This document shows positions 5,825-5,915 of a stretch of DNA of 5,915 nucleotides, in pieces. Source of the stretch: Oscillospiraceae bacterium (GTDB lineage: Bacteria; Bacillota; Clostridia; WRCU01). The notes beneath the pieces are model-generated. The model was not told the origin of the DNA, ran no database searches, and worked only from the letters and a program-made list of their open reading frames with translations. The DNA lies in the NCBI GenBank assembly GCA_009783805.1, contig WRCU01000109.1, forward strand, positions 1-5,915. The letters are read 5' to 3'. Both the position numbers and the translations under genes were made by a program. Positions within the stretch are counted from its first letter, which is position 1. Every line of letters begins with the position of its first letter.

Positions 5825-5915
5825 TATCCGCGGCTCCGACTGCCAGGATTTGGGGATTGGCCGCGCAAGAGCCTTTCGCCCGGGCGACCACCACCGTCTC
5901 CAGCAGCATGGACGA
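5817..5915 (-). CDS. Possible C-terminal tail of an upstream gene (5' end outside window)
   Basis: One minus-strand frame is open from the window edge to a TAA at 5819-5817 and reads like protein, ending in ANPQILAVGAADMV. Its third positions are GC-rich in the first half, as in the neighbouring genes, and less so near the end. The stop codon overlaps the TATAAT element. At 32 codons in GC-rich DNA this may be chance, since the other two minus frames are also open for much of the stretch. I do not recognise the family. If it is not a gene, 5791-5915 is a plain intergenic region with only the promoter. Confidence 0.3.
   Translation of the reverse strand, partial: SSMLLETVVVARAKGSCAANPQILAVGAADMV

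Noticed and set aside
5908..5915. Start of a divergent plus-strand gene at ATG 5908
   Set aside because: No ribosome binding site precedes it and only a few bases are visible, so it cannot be supported.

Overview
The window is GC-rich DNA (roughly two thirds G+C by eye). It carries five protein genes packed head to tail on the minus strand, with no gap above about 130 bases. Transcription runs from high to low coordinates: a membrane-anchored polysaccharide deacetylase (5790-4534), a homocysteine S-methyltransferase-like protein (4506-3151), galactose-1-phosphate uridylyltransferase galT (3077-2103), galactokinase galK (2024-819), and a class I SAM-dependent RNA methyltransferase (822 to beyond base 1). 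An excellent extended -10 promoter element lies just upstream of the deacetylase. The gaps after it are 27, 73, 78 and -4 nt, so one polycistronic message is plausible. No convincing internal terminator was seen.

The organism is probably a GC-rich member of the Bacillota, most likely class Clostridia. The deacetylase (an insert between its NodB motifs, and a C-terminus ending in RIY) and the methyltransferase (N-terminus and FKHTGVFPEQAPNWDW block) resemble clostridial proteins as I remember them, and ribosome binding sites are AGGAGG-like. This is a protein-style judgement, not a database result.

galT and galK supply two steps of the Leloir pathway: galactose to galactose-1-phosphate, then exchange with UDP-glucose. 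galE and galactose transport genes are not in the window. The neighbours act on other things: surface polysaccharide deacetylation, methyl transfer to homocysteine, and probably rRNA methylation. The operon therefore looks like co-transcribed housekeeping genes rather than one pathway. I found no CRISPR array, transposon, tRNA, rRNA or toxin-antitoxin signature.

Four points deserve a second look. (1) The galactokinase gene has a correctly phased A AAA AAG slippery heptamer 20 codons before its stop, and the -1 frame runs without a stop into the overlapping methyltransferase. (2) The methionine-synthase-like protein ends in what looks like a decayed half of a pterin (folate) domain. (3) Its last codons and stop belong to a three-copy 27-bp tandem repeat that fills the gap before galT. 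(4) That same gene has a correctly phased U UUU UUA heptamer built from codons the region otherwise avoids.
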